Counted from the stretch's first letter, positions 48,493 to 60,085 are shown. The stretch: DNA of 64,000 nucleotides from Acanthaster planci (GCF_001949145.1 NW_019091439.1:618013-682012); one strand, 5' to 3'. Notes: generated by a model not told the origin, from the letters alone. Made by a program: numbers and translations.

Positions 48493-49677
48493 TAAAGTGG
48501 TACCGCAATGAATTTCACGAAATAGATATTTCAAATTTACTCAAAAAGGAGGAAGTGCCATTCATGTGTCGCAAAATGAAGTAAATAAGGGACGTTCGGT
48601 CGAATTTCCAAAGTAGGAAGGTGAATCTGGTTCAAGTGGGAGTGATTTGAAAATTTTTGCCTGTTGTGTGGGATACGAGTGCGTTTGGGTACGAGTTGGC
48701 CTACTGCATTGCACGAATACGTACAATCACATCAAATTGCCCGACTAAAAGGCACAAACAAGAACTTTTCGTTTTCATTCATACGGTTTCCTTCTTACAT
48801 ACTTTCTCATTTGAGTGTTCATGATATTCCTCACCATTCACAAGTAGAGAACTATCAGGGAAAACTGATAAAAATCCCCCCTAAAATGTTGGCTTCACTT
48901 CCAACTTCTGACTTTGTTACTTTGAAGGTAGGCTACGTGTCAAAGACGGGCGAAAATTTGGCAGAAAATGGAGTTTTATAGTGTTAAAGCTATCAAAAGG
49001 GACTTTGAGTGTTCAAATTCTAATTGGTAGGGAAATGAGGGGCAAACAACTTTATCTGAGCTTGATGTTGATCGATCACTTTTGGGGTTCACCTTCCCGA
49101 GTCAAAAGCCATTTTACTGGCTTCTGGCGCTGTAGTCGGATTCAATGCGCATGCGCACTAACTAACTAAATGAGGGTCATGAACATACGTGCACTAAGGC
49201 CATACCATCGCACTCAAATGACTCCAAGCCAATTTATCTAATTTTGCGAATTCCAGTGTCACATTTTGCAGCTGCCCGCCACTCCCCGTGCAGATTTGAT
49301 TAGACCTGTTTGTTTCACATGGATATGGACCTGGATCATTGATGCAACGTTGGTTCGTTAACGTCAGAACCCATCGTATGCATACAGCGAACCAGTTTTT
49401 GGATCACTGATCGAGATCAACATCTATGTGGAACACAGTATAGGTCTCTGCCTGTTTAAGGGGGGTTAGGTTGGCGTTAATTGTTTGTCATTCCTCGCCT
49501 TTTTTCACGTTTGGCACGGGCTCGATTCCGGGCTTCGTCCACTAGGCCTATACCTGATTTCTTGGGTTTTACCCAGCATAAAAGTTGTTCTTGGTAGCCA
49601 TTTTTCTTGTAAGAGCTTTTGTTGCACAAGGATACACATGAGTACAAGTACTATCCCTCCGTAACAAAAGCAGTTAC

Positions 49678-49711
49678 CGGACAGATGGCTGCCATGCACA
49701 GCCTCTATGCA
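49678..49711 (-). CDS. Candidate 34-nt internal exon of the secreted-protein gene
   Basis: It follows a strong minus-strand acceptor, ttgtttttacag. It reads CIEAVHGSHLS and one base before gtaact. Phase 0 in, phase 1 out, which would link the exons at 59323-59441 and 47385-47504. Such a short exon is weak evidence alone. If the donor is ignored, the frame runs on into a hydrophobic stretch, YGGIVLVLMCILV. Confidence 0.25.
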
Positions 49712-50749
49712 CTGTAAAAACAACGTTTACTGTTTAAACACGTTTCCGTCAGTTCCCACCTTTCCAAACATTTAACACATGTTTATTGAAATTTGTTTAC
49801 TAGGAATGTGTTTGAACGCTAAACGCTTTTCCAGAGTACATGTTTAGCTTTTTGAAAACGCATAGCATTTAACCATTCCTAACGCATAACAATAGACAAG
49901 TCGTGGTTAAACGTGGTAAAACAGTAGGTACGTGTACAAAAAAGTGTTTAGAAATGTGTTTAAACTCTAAGCATAGAATCGTTCCTGTCCCGTACGTACT
50001 CTTTAGATGTCAGAAATGGCACCTTTCTACGTGTACGTTTTTGGGGTGCGTTGCGTACACGATGCGTTCATACGTTTCACTTTCACTGACACTCACACAC
50101 TCACAAAAATCGACCCATTAACATATTAAACAAAGGGCGCCTTTACAGACGTCCTCCCCAACTTAGGGCCCGGTTGCGGGTAATAGACCTGTTCACTAAT
50201 AAATTAAAATTTATGTGCGCGTGCGCATGAATGGCAAGTGGCGGTAAAAGGCTTGAGCAGCCCATTGAAAATGTGCGGGGGCACAAATTTCAACGTCATT
50301 TCCTCTCAGCTTGCACTTTTCTCACTTCTGTCTTTTGAAACCCTCTAAAATCATTTCGGAAGCTGGCGTTATACTCTCTTTCTATAGGCCTATGTACAGC
50401 TCTATCTCTGAGTGACATAAGCGATTGTCATGTGACTGACTGGCTTTCAGCCAATCGAGATACAGAATTTGTGCGTGATGAGGTATTATAATTGCCCATC
50501 ATCGTCTCTGGGGTTTTTTTCTTCTAGTGGAAACCAGTTTATGAGATTTACGTACGCAAGAAGATTTTTCCTCGGGCGCGTGCTACAAAGCATTGTTCGC
50601 AGGTGCTTCCATCGTCATCACACGTCATGTTCTTTGTGTAGTAGCCCTGTCAAACGAAATGAAAATATCTTAATTCATACGCCTGTTACTAACAAATTCA
50701 AAGTTTCTTGCTTTCTGATATTGACTAATTGAAAGAAGTTAAAGGAATC

Positions 50750-51240
50750 AGGAAATAGAAATATGTTTATAAATTTTACTAAAACCCCTTGAAATTGCAT
50801 CTTTGGGTTTCAATTAACCTGATTTTAATTTTTTGTTTTGGAAGTTTAACCCATATTTTGATACTTTTTTGGTTTTAGTGCTAATGCAATTTTTGCATAT
50901 TCATGAGCAGAACTATGATGTTATCCAAGGCAGTGAATCTCAAAGTTGCACTGATTTGTGCACAGAAAACTTCGAGATTAACAATAACAACTGTTATGGC
51001 AGATTCCATTTTCTTTGGCAATTTATTGCCGTGTAAGTATATAAAAGGCAATAATCCAGCAAAAATCCTTTTCACAGAAATGTTCCCAGAAAGCAAAGTT
51101 GGGATTCACATTTTGAACTTGAAAACACGCAACCTGAACCATGCCTTCCTGGATTTGCATCAAAGCAAAAGCGCCCTCACTTGTCCAGAACTGCTTGGTC
51201 AATTTTTAATGTTTGGAAAAAGTACACCTTTTAGTTCACC
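50750..51240 (+). repeat. Dispersed repeat C, copy 2
   Basis: Diverged direct copy of 8730-9190 with the same order of conserved blocks, ending near GCCCTCACTTGTCCAGAAC. Unknown family. Confidence 0.6.
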
Positions 51241-51414
51241 CAACTCAAACACGATGTCAAACAGTCTTCATACATGGGAGAAGAATACAGAGATACACAA
51301 AAAGTGATTCTAAGAAAAATTCATTTCCTGGATCCTTTAAGAACACTCTTGCGAAGTACTGAATGAATATGGTTTCAGGTATTTTCATGGAAGGAAGCAA
51401 TTCTGTAAAACAGT

Positions 51415-51446
51415 TTTGTTTGTTTGTTTGTTTGTTTGTTTGTTTT
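51415..51446. repeat. (TTTG)n microsatellite
   Basis: About seven consecutive TTTG units followed by a T-rich run. Confidence 0.9.
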
Positions 51447-52660
51447 TCTTTGAAAAAATGGAGGCTTCTAAGTTACACTCACAGAATGAATGGTAAAATG
51501 TTACACAAGTTTAGAAAAAATATCGCCAAATAGATATACGCAACTTGTTTTCAGTGTTTAATTTAGTGATTATACACGAGTTGTTTATTTAAAAAGTCAA
51601 GATTTTAGATGGATCACATAAGCTTTGCAAAACACATGTACTTCCTAAAAAAGTCATGTGTTTAGTTTATACATTCGACAAAATGTGTACTACTCAACTG
51701 AACATTGTGCCTTAATTCCCAATTATGTTATCAACCAATGGGCTGGATGGAATAAGAAATTGAAGAAACACTTGTTGGAGTGTGGTTTTGATCATAGGAG
51801 CAACTGGAGGTAAATAATAGATATTAGATAATTAGATGCTATCTAAGGCGTTATCTTAGATAAACTATCTAAATTATCTTAACTCCATGACACTTTCGAA
51901 TAGGCAGTCTCTGCTGAACTATGTTGAAAAATGACTCTGCCATTGACGCAGTGCGAAATTCTGAAGGCTTGCAATATATACTTCGATGGTTTTTGACGGA
52001 CACACTTTTTTGGGTTCTTACGAGTAAAATGGTTGCCTTCCTATGAGATATGTTTGCAGAGACTTTCCAAAACCTTCTTATTCTCATGCATGCATAAATT
52101 AGATATCGGAGGAAAGTGAAACATTTCTGTAGGCCAAGATCTATGCACTTTTTTTGGGGGGGGGGGTAATGTTCCTTTCAGTCTCCGGAGAATCAAAACT
52201 CTGGAAAAAGTTGCGTGCGAACTTCTGGTGGACTCCAAGCATTCTGTGGGTCTATACTCCACCATTAGCATTTATAGGGAAACTTCAGGCATCGTTCACT
52301 TGTTTCTTTCCAGCGCTTGGCGTTTGTCTAGGCCGACGTGGTTGTTTAGTGTGTAACCTTCGTAGGTGGCTGACATCACTACGTAACTTCACACTACACG
52401 TAGACCTATTTCTTCACATTACTACTTCCTATTCCTATAAATCCAGTCAAACTATACTTCGGAGGGCTCGATGTTAGGGCTTTTAGGTTAATTTGTATAA
52501 AAACGGCATAATAGAGTTTTACGAAGCAGATTATTCTCGATTACAAAAAGGGATCGTTATTGGGCTGTACGGTTGGTTCTTAGCTTTGTAAGTTCGTACT
52601 TTATAGCTCCGTAATAAACGAAAGCCAAATCGTGCCACTGGCTGAAAAAAAGTGTGGTCA

Positions 52661-52720
52661 ACTAATTCGTGATCACAAATTACTAATACGTTACTACGAA
52701 TTACTCAATCGTTATTACAA
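52661..52720. repeat. AATTCGTNATNACGAATT-like palindromic repeats, block 1
   Basis: Degenerate units of ATTCGTGATCACAAATTACT and ACTACGAATTACTCAATCG. Better-preserved copies are at 58026-58070. The block lies about 100 bp before the Penelope-like fragment. Confidence 0.5.
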
Positions 52721-52789
52721 GACCGAAGAAATGGAAAAGAAAGGACGCCTAGCAAGAAAACGACAAAAATAGCACACATGGTTTAAAAA

Positions 52790-53215
52790 CGATGGGAGCA
52801 AGACATCGATGTTTGTTGACTCCACCCCAATGGACAATGCACAAAGAAAATCACTAGGGTGTTCAGGGAGACCGGCCTAAAAGTAAAAGTGATCCAGAAA
52901 CGTGGTGCCACTACGAAAGAACTTCTGATAAAAACGGACCTCTTCGAGTCACTACAGCAACGTGTAGACAGTTGACAGCAACGTGAAGACGGTTGTCACC
53001 AATTGTGAAGAGGGGTTGCATACAAAGTGGAATGCAGCGAATTCAAAGAAAAAGAAGGAATGTATATTGGACAGACAGCTCGTAACGTTCAAGAAAGAAA
53101 AGACGTACACGTTAAGAAATACGAAAGACAAAAGGAAAGAATACTGGTGGAGACCAGGAGACGCCACGAAGAGACAAGTCGCAGAAGAAAACCGAAAAGA
53201 CGAGGGGTGTAACTC
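52790..53215 (+). mobile_element. Decayed Penelope-like element, 3' coding end (fragment 1)
   Basis: Pieces in shifting frames: SMFVDSTPMDNAQRKSL (from about 52805), then VFRETGLKVKVIQKRGATTK and ELLIKTDLFESLQQR (52859-52970), then MECSEFKEKEGMYIGQTARN with VQERKDVHVKKYE (53027 on). The last block has the YIGQTxRxxxxR pattern of GIY-YIG endonucleases. The order RT C-terminus, thumb/linker, GIY-YIG is that of Penelope-like retroelements. A stop at 52974-52976 and a shift before the GIY-YIG block mean it is dead. Confidence 0.62.
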
Positions 53216-54291
53216 CCATGACTGATCCAAACCGTCTACGCTACGTTGCCAAGACACACTAGTTACGCACGACAACGCGCCCGCACACCAGGAGAGGAAC
53301 ACAAAGCTGCGTCATCAAAGGATTCATTCAGAGGCCTCGGAGTAGAGGCGAAATAGGTTTTCCTGGCCAATTTCGGAAAATGTGCCAATGAATTAGTAAC
53401 ACCAGCAATTCGTTTTCGAGCGAAATAGATCGAACATTCAAATAACCGTTTCTGTTTAACAAATCCAAATTCTATTTTAAGAAGGGTGCATTCAGTTGTA
53501 TAGAGTTTTCTGATGTTGCACTGGTTAAGTATATTGACATTCGTTTTTGCGCGAAATCGAATGCACCTCTGCAATCCAGCATTCATCTTGATTTGATCTC
53601 AAGCTATTATATGCGGGCGATTTCGCCTGTGTGTCATTTAAGGTATATGCCTGGTCGAGAATTGGAATTCGTTTATGTACCAACAGAAGTTACATTCTTA
53701 GAAGTATTCTGTCGACTGGTTAAATGTTTAAATATTCATGATTGAAATAAACCATTTATGCTGTCATTGGAAACTACCGACTATTGCGGGAAGCCTATCA
53801 ACACCGGCACAGAGGGAACCTTCCTTCTTGTGCTGCTTTCCAATCATAGAAACTTTTTTTACAGTTTGATAACAAACACACGATAACCATTCATGAGAAA
53901 CATGACATTTTATTACCAAAGTAGTGTCATGATTGTAACCTTGTGTATTCTAATAAAATTGAACGTATATTTTACGATTTTAAATTACACTGAGCAAATG
54001 AAAATGAATACTCACTTCCGAAGGGTCACAGTAAAAGACAGATTTTCAGCGAATAAGAATACACATTGGCATGGAATACGTCAATCCAAAATCCCAGTCA
54101 CGTATTGTAACTTCTTTATTGAAACGTAATGCACATTCCTTTATTTGAAGGGTGCAAAACGAAGTCGAATGCTTGTAATTGCGAAAAAGAGAACCAGGTC
54201 GTTTTCGAAATCTACGCTAAATTGAAATTTTATCTTACAAATTAGATCACGCATTTTCCAAAATTGGCTGGGTAAACCTACAGGTATTTGA
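53216..54291. other. Intergenic or intron, nothing recognised
   Basis: A minus-strand open frame of 107 codons (53263-53586) shows no family pattern. No RNA genes or repeat families seen. Confidence 0.4.
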
Positions 54292-54745
54292 CAGAGTTGG
54301 TGACTCAAGTCATGTGACTTGGACTCGAGTCGGACTCGAGTTGCTATTTTTGTGACTTGTGATTTGACTTGTAAATACCAGCATTGACTTGTGACTTGAC
54401 TTGGACTTGCATAAATTGACGAGTGACTTGACTTGGACTTGCATAAATTGACGAGTGACTTGACTTGAACTTGCAAAAAATGACTTGTTACCAACCCGAG
54501 TCAGACGCTACTCGACCGGCTCCATATATTATAACTCGTATAAACTGGTAACTTCGTAAGTTGACACCTGGTTCTTTCTGCTTATTACAGCTGGACAAAA
54601 TAATGTGCAAGTTTACTTGTACTTGGACAAAGAGACTTGTGACTTGACTTGTGTTTAGACCAAATGACTTGTGACTTGACGGCAGAATAGGACCTAATGA
54701 CTTGTGACTTGACTTGGACTTGCAAAATGTGACTTGCTGCCGCCT
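54292..54745 (+). repeat. GACTTG/CAAGTC-rich repeat block, copy 2
   Basis: Largest copy of the family. It includes two adjacent units of GACGAGTGACTTGACTTGGA followed by CTTGCATAAATT, and a CGAGTCGGACTCGAG stretch. Positions 54490-54600 interrupt it with other sequence. Confidence 0.75.
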
Positions 54746-54824
54746 CTGATATTTGAACAGATATAAAAAACTAAGGTCTGCAGCTACCATATTAAGTATG
54801 AGTAACTTAGCAGTTGGGCGGACC

Positions 54825-55275
54825 GTATGGCACAATTTGACCAATGCGACAAAAATAGCAAAAGGTCACATCAATATGCATTAGCATAATAATTATGATC
54901 ATATGGATATGAATAGAAATGAGGTGTAAGGTAAAATGTATGGCACAAGATGACCTTTTGTAAGGGATTGGCTTAGCATATGGTCAGAAAGTGTGGTACA
55001 AGATGACCTTGCGTATGGGATAAAAGATGAAAAAGGCATATCATGGGGTAAAAATATTCCGCACAATTTGACCTTTCTTATGAAATAAGATGATAAAAAA
55101 GAGTTGATGAATCATAGGTGGTGTGATGTCACGGAAAAATACATACTGGCCCACCAGGAGATCCCAAGGTAATCAAGGAGTAGGAAGCGATAATTCCTAA
55201 AGAAATCGCCGTACGTGCCTCGGTTAATGAGAGGGATAATCCTTAGACAATGGACTGCACGTATTGGGTGGGCTG
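54825..55275. repeat. Left terminal inverted repeat with iterated CACAANNTGACC motifs
   Basis: The motif (G)GCACAANNTGACCTT occurs at about 54829, 54939, 54991 (GGTACAAGATGACCTT) and 55059, at spacings of roughly 50-110 bp. Such subterminal iterations are typical of transposase-binding sites. That role is inference. Confidence 0.6.
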
Positions 55276-56249
55276 TACATTTGAAGCAAGAAGCCCCCCC
55301 CCCCGCCTTTGTGTTGGTCATTGTTTGATCGGAATCTCAGGAATTGTTTACAGACTTCTAGGGGGATGTGTATAGGTAACAATAGTCTAGAGTGTGTATA
55401 GGGATTGGAGAGGTAAGGGGGGTACCCCTCTGTCCCATATCTTGCCTGGTATAGGGCTGTGTCGGCGGACTATCGTGATCATATTGTGTACGTTGGAAGT
55501 GAGTGTTGGCCTGACTTAATCCTTTTGACACTAAAGGAGAGAGGGCACTAACATGCTAACGGTCTTGCGTTCGGCTTACTATGGCTACCAAGATCTGATC
55601 GATTTTCAACCCTGCTGTCCCTAGCTGAATTTCTTAATCCTTTGAACTAAAGTGTTTTACGTCCCGTTACCCTGAACATGTATATGGTTTTGGCTCTGGT
55701 TGAATTTTTTTCAATCTTTTGAACTGGTGTTTTACGTTGGCTACCCTATACATGTATACGGTTTTACAAATTCAATCAGAGCGAAGCGTTACTGTTTTTC
55801 TTTATTGTGGAACGTAAATGTAAAATACATCGTTATATAAATATTATGAATTCTTGGGGGTGGCATGACGTCAATTGGGGGTTTTTAACACATAGCAAAA
55901 AGGTAAAATTATTAGTCGTGCTGTGGAATATTGTGCAAAAGTTTCCGGCCAGTACCTGACCCGAGAATAATTATTCGATAATCATAGCGGTAAGTAAGAA
56001 CACCAAAAAAAAAATCAATGGACTTCAATACCGGTGTCTGGTAGGCTGGTACTGGTACTGTTTTATTTCCCGTTGTTCGTCATTGATTTTTTACAATAAT
56101 TGTCTTAGTAATTTTAACAATTAAAAGAAAAGTTGATTACCAGAAGTTTATTCGATTTGAAATCAGAGGAATTACATGTACTCACTATTTTTGGAACCAT
56201 TTGTCTCTACTGTTATCTTTTAGGCATGCTCCTCTTCGTCATTTAACTG

Positions 56250-56810
56250 AAACAGTCCGGCAAATTTTTTAGTATGTTTAGGCATGATTCTACCTCCATG
56301 GTTTAGGCAAAACTCTACGCAAAGCTTTGTTGACTTTCATGCCTTCATCAAGTTTTCCATCGAGATTATCCACAAGGTCTTTGTGAGTTTCATTATCCCT
56401 CAAATATAGTTAACTTGATAGGAACTCCTTATAGTTGTCGAAAAAGTCTAGCTTGACTGCCCAGATCTAGAGGGTCTGTCTGTTTGCCTTCTGCCTGGCT
56501 TGATCTTCATCCATGCCTTCGTTGACGTACTTTTCATATTTTTCACCCCTCATCTCCCTATTTGTTTCTATGGCTTCAGCCAGCTAAGGTGGCATTGTAT
56601 GGTGGCATGGTAGGTGGCATTGTCTTCAAATTCTGAACTGTTTTCATCGAGGTTTCGTCATCAACCTTCTCAACAGCTTCCAAGTCATCGTCAACTTCAT
56701 TCGTGTCTGATTCCTCCTCAACGTGAATATTTTCCATGTGCCTCTCTAGATTAGACTTCCGTCCAAAGCATTTGTCACACTGCTGGTGACAAGGACAGTG
56801 CTTGACTACA
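56250..56810 (-). pseudogene. Decayed C2H2 zinc-finger transposon gene (left arm)
   Basis: Read on the minus strand: CDKCFGRKSNLERHMENIH, then an acidic stretch. After frame damage come EMRGEKYEKYVNEGMDEDQA and, closer to the terminal repeat, DNETHKDLVDNLDGKLDEG. Stops occur inside. One finger has the C-x2-C...H-x4-H spacing. The helical, charged C-terminus is of a kind I associate with transposon-borne zinc-finger proteins; that association is from memory and uncertain. Confidence 0.5.
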
Positions 56811-56935
56811 GAAATACATTCATGTTGACCCCATGTTGAGACTTATTAAGTTTCAAAATTTTATTGGACTATGTAGGTTGGTTTTTATCTTGATGATATC
56901 GTTCCGTACAATAGCCAAGGTACTTACTTCCCCTA

Positions 56936-57150
56936 GCTATAAAAAGAGCGATTTATACGACGAAAAGAGCAAAAGAGCAATAAAAAGAGCAATTTATACA
57001 ATAAAAAGAGTAATTTGAACAATAAAAAGGGCAATTTATACAATAAAAAGAGTAATTTGAACAATAAAAAGAGCACAAAAGCAATAAAAAGAGCAATTTG
57101 AACAATAAAAAGAGCAACTTATACAATAAAAAGAGCAAACTGAGTAAAAC
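56936..57150 (+). repeat. 21-bp minisatellite in the loop of the inverted repeat
   Basis: About ten units of AATAAAAAGAGCAATTTATA-C alternating with AATAAAAAGAGTAATTTGAA-C. Translated on the minus strand it gives a spurious Leu/Phe/Tyr/Cys-rich open frame. Confidence 0.88.
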
Positions 57151-57282
57151 AAACAATTAAATAAGCAAATCAGAAGCAGTGAAATATACAGGCGTATATT
57201 TATTATATATTGAACGATTTCATTTGTTTTGTGTCATTAAAGGTCATCCTTCCCAGGGTCAACATGAACGGTATTTCTGCCC

Positions 57283-57411
57283 TGTCCTTGTCACCAGTGT
57301 GACAAATGCTTTGAACGGAAGTGTAATATAGAGAGGCACATGGAAAATATCCACGTTGAGGAGGAATCAGACATGAATGAAGTTGATGATGACTCGGAAC
57401 AAGACCGCTAG
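57283..57411 (+). pseudogene. C2H2 zinc-finger coding fragment (right arm)
   Basis: The frame opens CPCHQCDKCFERK; the finger uses C-x2-C (CHQC), Phe, then H-x4-H. An acidic tail, EEESDMNEVDDDSEQDR, runs to TAG. It is the mirror copy of the left-arm gene, whose tail continues where this one stops, so the right copy is truncated. Confidence 0.55.
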
Positions 57412-58025
57412 CATGTGGGCGCCCTCTGTACTTTAGTGTCCAAGGATTAAGTCGACCAACGCTCACTTCCGACGCACGAAATATGATCATTAACACAAAG
57501 CCCGCCAATACAGCCCACCCACTACGTACAGTCCTTTGTCTATGGATTATCCCTCTATAATATATTACCCGGCCGCACGTACGGGCCTAATTTGTTTAGG
57601 GATTATCGCTTCCTACTCCTTGATTACCTTGGGATCTCCTGGTGGGCCAGTAAGTATTTTTCCGTGACATCATACCACCTACGATTCATCAACTCTTTTT
57701 TATTATCTTATTTCATAAGAAAGGTCGAATTGTGCCGAAATTCTTACCCCATGATATGCCTTTTTCATCTTTTATCCCATACGCAAGGTCATCTTGTGCA
57801 ACACTTTCTGACCATATGCTAAGCCTATCCCTTACAAAAGGTCATCTTGTGCCATACATTTTTCCTTAGACCTCATTCCTACTCATATCCATATAATCAT
57901 AATTATTATGCCAATGCATATTGATGTGACCTTTTGCTATTTGCGCCATACAACCCCCCCCACTTAGTTTCAAAAAGATATCGACTGATGGCCTTAAAAT
58001 ACTGAATTAAATGATCAGAAGAATA

Positions 58026-58070
58026 ACTAATTCGTTATAACGAATCACTATTTCGTAATAACGAATTACT
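58026..58070. repeat. TTCGTTATAACGAA palindromic repeats, block 2
   Basis: A perfect 14-bp palindrome, TTCGTTATAACGAA (58031-58044), is followed by TTCGTAATAACGAA (58052-58065). Related degenerate units are at 52661-52720. Confidence 0.7.
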
Positions 58071-58079
58071 TATTTTTTA

Positions 58080-59322
58080 TCGACTCCGAGAAGGAACAAA
58101 GGGGGGCGTGTTTTGAAATGCCAGTCGTTTGGTACCACAGTCGCACTCACTGCATAGGCGAGCGAGTTTATGCGCGTTTGATGCGGAGTACGCCGAGTAC
58201 GTGCAACCAATTTAGTCTGCAATGTATGGTCTTCGCGTGCACGCCGAACATGAGCAAGAACTCGGTTGGAAAACTTTATTACCATCTTCTTTCGCCGGTA
58301 TGGGTGCACTTTACACAAAAAAGTACACGGATTCATATTGTTCTCTTTGGAAAAGACGGATTTCGATGAAACCTATGCGCATTAACTTATTGTGTTACTG
58401 CCTCATTATTTTTTTCTGGAGTTCTGTCATATCCTTAAGCAAAGAGAAGACCAACAGACCCTGAAAGTTGACCGCTGATGGCGAACTTCTGGAACCCTTG
58501 CATAGGAAAAATAACGTGTACAGATTTTATAATTTACATTTTTTCGTTCAGTTTCTTCTTACAAAATCAAACTCGGAAAAGGGGCTTTAGAAAATATTTG
58601 GCTATAGTATATCAATTTATAGAACTGCAAAATTACCTGATCTACAAAATATTTTACACACTTTTATCCCGCCAAAAATTGACCCATCACTTCCGGAAAT
58701 CTAAAATACATAAAAACCGTGCAATGCGGCAGTCTCGTACGCAGATGTACGTTTACAGTTTAAAATTTTATGGTAGTCTGTGGGTAGAAAGCCGAAATAA
58801 AAACAGACCAAAATATTTTACACACTTTTATAATTTATTAGGTAATAAACTTCAAGCAATATTCTACTTTTACGAAACAGATTCTAATATTTTATCTACC
58901 TTTTGCTGACAACAACTGCGTGATGTCAACTCAACGGAATCTGGAATCCATCGGCTGCAGGTAGGTAATTAAATGTGCAAGGTTGTACAATCTTGTTTCC
59001 ACGAAAGCACGGCGAGTGAAAACAAACTTGCATGAACAAGGAGACGGTATAATATCGCTGGACGTGAAAAGTCGTCTATAAAATTCGTTTTTTATCCATC
59101 TCCAGGTGACTTTTCCAAAATATTACTTGAGGAAGACAAAAGTAAAATTCCAACATGAGTGTTTCATAGGGTGGTTGACGTTAGGAATTATTCTTCCAAA
59201 ATTTATCAAACATTATAAGACGGCCCAATGTAAAATCCCCACGGGCACACTGCACAGGATTCCGGAGGCTCGCTGGGTGACCTTTTACTTTCAAAACTGA
59301 CACCCAGTCGTGCGCGAGTTAC
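58080..59322. other. Intergenic or intron, AT-rich
   Basis: It includes a 24-bp direct repeat, AAAATATTTTACACACTTTT-AT, near 58648 and 58811. The 143-codon + strand frame at 58478-58909 lies in very AT-rich sequence and shows no protein family pattern. Confidence 0.45.
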
Positions 59323-59441
59323 CGTTTTCACAAAGAAATTTCCAATGTGCGCGCGCAGTACCGAGTGTTCGTTCGTGAAACCGAAGGTTGTTGACGACGC
59401 CGTCATTTGGATGTCTTCATTGTATAACATTCCGCAAAGGC
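59323..59441 (-). CDS. Candidate second exon of the secreted-protein gene
   Basis: On the minus strand the acceptor acattttcaatcag is strong. The frame reads LCGMLYNEDIQMTASSTTFG, then NEHSVLRAHIGNFFVKT before gtaact, phase 1 in and phase 0 out. The open frame continues past the donor to 59206, so the 3' limit is uncertain. It would join the alternative donor of exon 1 at 59919. Not recognised. Confidence 0.35.
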
Positions 59442-59892
59442 CTGATTGAAAATGTTATAAATTTGTCTAATTTATTAACACATTCACAAAATGAAAAGGA
59501 TTCACGAACACCTCTCAAATGTCCTTTTCAAACAGATACCAACTACACGTGAAAAATATGTCCTTTGTTAACGGTTAATTCCTCAAAGTTCAACTAAAAA
59601 TGGAACAGAATTTGTAAGTTTCTATCGTTTGAGTAACGTCATCATGAGCTGCACTCCTCCTATTGGAGTGGCATGGTTATAAAGAAAGGTTTATCCCGCA
59701 AAAAATACGTGGTTTAGGTTTTTATGATTTATGGTGTTTTTACAGAAAGTGTCCAAAAGTTAATACCAGTATTAGGCTACTCCGACGAGATGCTATGACG
59801 TGTACCTCATTTTGCGTGTTATTCAAAACCTCTCCCTATTTTATAAACTAGACTAAATTTCTTGAAGATTTGTGTCAGGCGATTTCACTCAC

Positions 59893-59994
59893 CATATTGC
59901 CGTAGGTACGATCATCACCTCCATCTTTCCAAAGACCCTCCGACTTAGCAATAATCAAGCACAAGATGATAGCTGCCAATTTCAACCGCGCCAT
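59893..59994 (-). CDS. First exon of an unrecognised secreted protein (signal peptide)
   Basis: The minus-strand ATG at 59994 (gggaacATGG) starts MARLKLAAIILCLIIAKSEG, a classic signal peptide: basic n-region, ten-residue hydrophobic core and a likely cut near residue 18-20. It continues LWKDGGDDRTYGNM to a consensus donor gtgagt (phase 0). A second donor, GGAG|gtgatg at 59919, leaves after one base and would match the next candidate exon. A TATA box lies about 95 bp upstream. The mature protein is presumably secreted; its family is unknown. Confidence 0.55.
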
Positions 59995-60085
59995 GTTCCC
60001 GAGTCAGGACCGTGTTTGCTTGTGTCTACTAGATCTTGCCGTAAACAGTAACGACTTTGACTTCTATGGTTGCGTTTTGGTCAAG

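Larger units (their letters stand above)
54825..57951. mobile_element. 3.1-kb giant inverted-repeat element
   Basis: The outer arms 54825-55275 and 57510-57951 are about 450-bp inverted repeats, both starting GTATGGC and sharing ATAGCAAAAGGTCACATCAA. Homology continues inward (left 55473-55575 with right 57405-57505), then through zinc-finger coding pieces (left 56640-56810, right 57255-57411). The right arm lacks about 1 kb of the left arm; the left arm has an extra 200 bp near 55290-55470. Two facing copies of one element end, with a loop of about 400 bp, explain the layout. Polinton/Maverick-like origin is possible because of the long terminal repeats and the zinc-finger gene near the end, but no polymerase or integrase is present. 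Confidence 0.7.

Noticed and set aside
48664-48981. A 105-codon + strand frame
   Set aside because: No recognisable domain. A possible donor (TTGAAG|gtaggc) lies inside, but no partner exon was found.
52154-52477. A 107-codon + strand frame with aromatic and Cys residues
   Set aside because: No domain recognised, and it follows a homopolymer G run. It is probably chance.
56953-57156. Minus-strand Leu/Phe/Tyr/Cys-rich frame resembling a membrane protein
   Set aside because: It is the translation of a 21-bp minisatellite with a 7-residue period.
58478-58909. A 143-codon + strand frame
   Set aside because: Very AT-rich Phe/Tyr/Ile/Lys composition with an internal direct repeat. Not recognised and no supporting splice sites.
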